From Zobellia galactanivorans (GTDB taxonomy: Bacteria > Bacteroidota > Bacteroidia > Flavobacteriales > Flavobacteriaceae), in assembly GCF_000973105.1 (NCBI RefSeq), contig NC_015844.1, forward strand, positions 4,088,501 through 4,152,500: a DNA stretch of 64,000 nucleotides, written 5' to 3'. Shown one piece after another: positions 63,900 through 64,000 of this stretch. Below the pieces are notes generated by a model. It searched no databases. It was not told the origin of the DNA and saw only the letters and a list, made by a program, of their open reading frames with translations. Within the stretch, counting starts at the first letter, position 1, and each line of letters opens with the position of its first letter. Position numbers and translations under genes: made by a program.

Positions 63900-64000
63900 A
63901 TGGCTACGATCAAACATAAGTTAAAAGAACGCATCAAGGAGTTGACCTGTCTCTACGAGGTAACTTCCATAATTGTAAATTCAGATTTTGACCAGCTTGA
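63900..64000 (+). CDS. Start of a probable sensor protein (3' end outside window)
   Basis: An ATG at 63900 opens a frame that runs off the window after 33 codons, beginning MATIKHKLKERIKELTCLYE. The pattern KERIKELTCLYE is typical of the helical lead-in to GAF or PAS domains in flavobacterial signalling proteins, often histidine kinases. Too little is present for a firm assignment. Confidence 0.55.
   Translation, partial: MATIKHKLKERIKELTCLYEVTSIIVNSDFDQL

Overview
The window looks like chromosome of a marine flavobacterium, very probably Zobellia galactanivorans. The strongest clue is a 353-residue GH16 lipoprotein at 47122-48183. It matches what I remember of that species' beta-agarase AgaB, and the residue numbers of its catalytic E-I-D-I-L-E motif fall at E184, D186 and E189. 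Three SusC/SusD pairs, four S1 sulfatases, GH95 and GH29 enzymes, A-rich translation starts and a TAnnTTTG promoter element all fit Bacteroidota living on algal polysaccharide.

Layout. (A) 1-13085, minus strand: a polysaccharide utilization locus read susC, susD, GH95, aldo/keto reductase, sodium/sugar symporter, sulfatase, PhoD-like phosphatase (cut by the window start). It probably handles a sulfated glycan carrying L-fucose or L-galactose. A serine dehydratase lies upstream of it, and two tandem paralogous AraC regulators (15094-16895) diverge from that. (B) 17140-22649, plus strand: a DPP IV-type peptidase, a sulfatase and an aminopeptidase P-type peptidase. The two gaps beside the sulfatase hold decayed ends of the two peptidase genes, a fossil of a tandem duplication. 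(C) 22879-28713: a SYLF protein, a lone response regulator, and a two-gene operon (double DUF1080 protein plus Tat-exported Gfo/Idh/MocA oxidoreductase) facing a LacI regulator. A near-identical palindrome lies upstream of both the operon and the regulator. (D) 28944-34814: a stress cluster with large-subunit catalase, two ferritin-like four-helix proteins, a VOC protein, a DUF421 protein and small unknowns. (E) 34876-39518: an outer-membrane phospholipase A, a membrane TPR/LuxR-type regulator and a GH29 fucosidase. (F) 40451-48183: the agarose locus susC, susD, surface glycan-binding protein, then agaB behind an intrinsic terminator. (G) 48452-50096: cbpA-cbpM, and a short HTH gene that looks like the tail of a hybrid two-component regulator. 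(H) 50433-59714: two sulfatases convergent with a third susC/susD pair. The C-terminal 48 codons of a second, otherwise missing susD lie directly after this susD, in the same frame. (I) 60240-63323: a multi-PAS histidine kinase and a single-domain response regulator in one operon. (J) 63494-64000: broken AraC and possible LysR tails, a terminator, and the start of a further gene.

How it works together. The SusC/D pairs import oligosaccharides. Surface and periplasmic enzymes (AgaB, GH95, GH29, sulfatases) depolymerize and desulfate them. The symporter and aldo/keto reductase take the released sugar into metabolism. The LacI-controlled pair may cleave glycosides by the 3-keto route. No tRNA, rRNA, CRISPR array or complete insertion sequence was seen. 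The most unusual features are the gene fossils at 19405-19485, 21118-21186, 54575-54721 and 63494-63767, and the palindrome shared by the LacI gene and its likely target operon.
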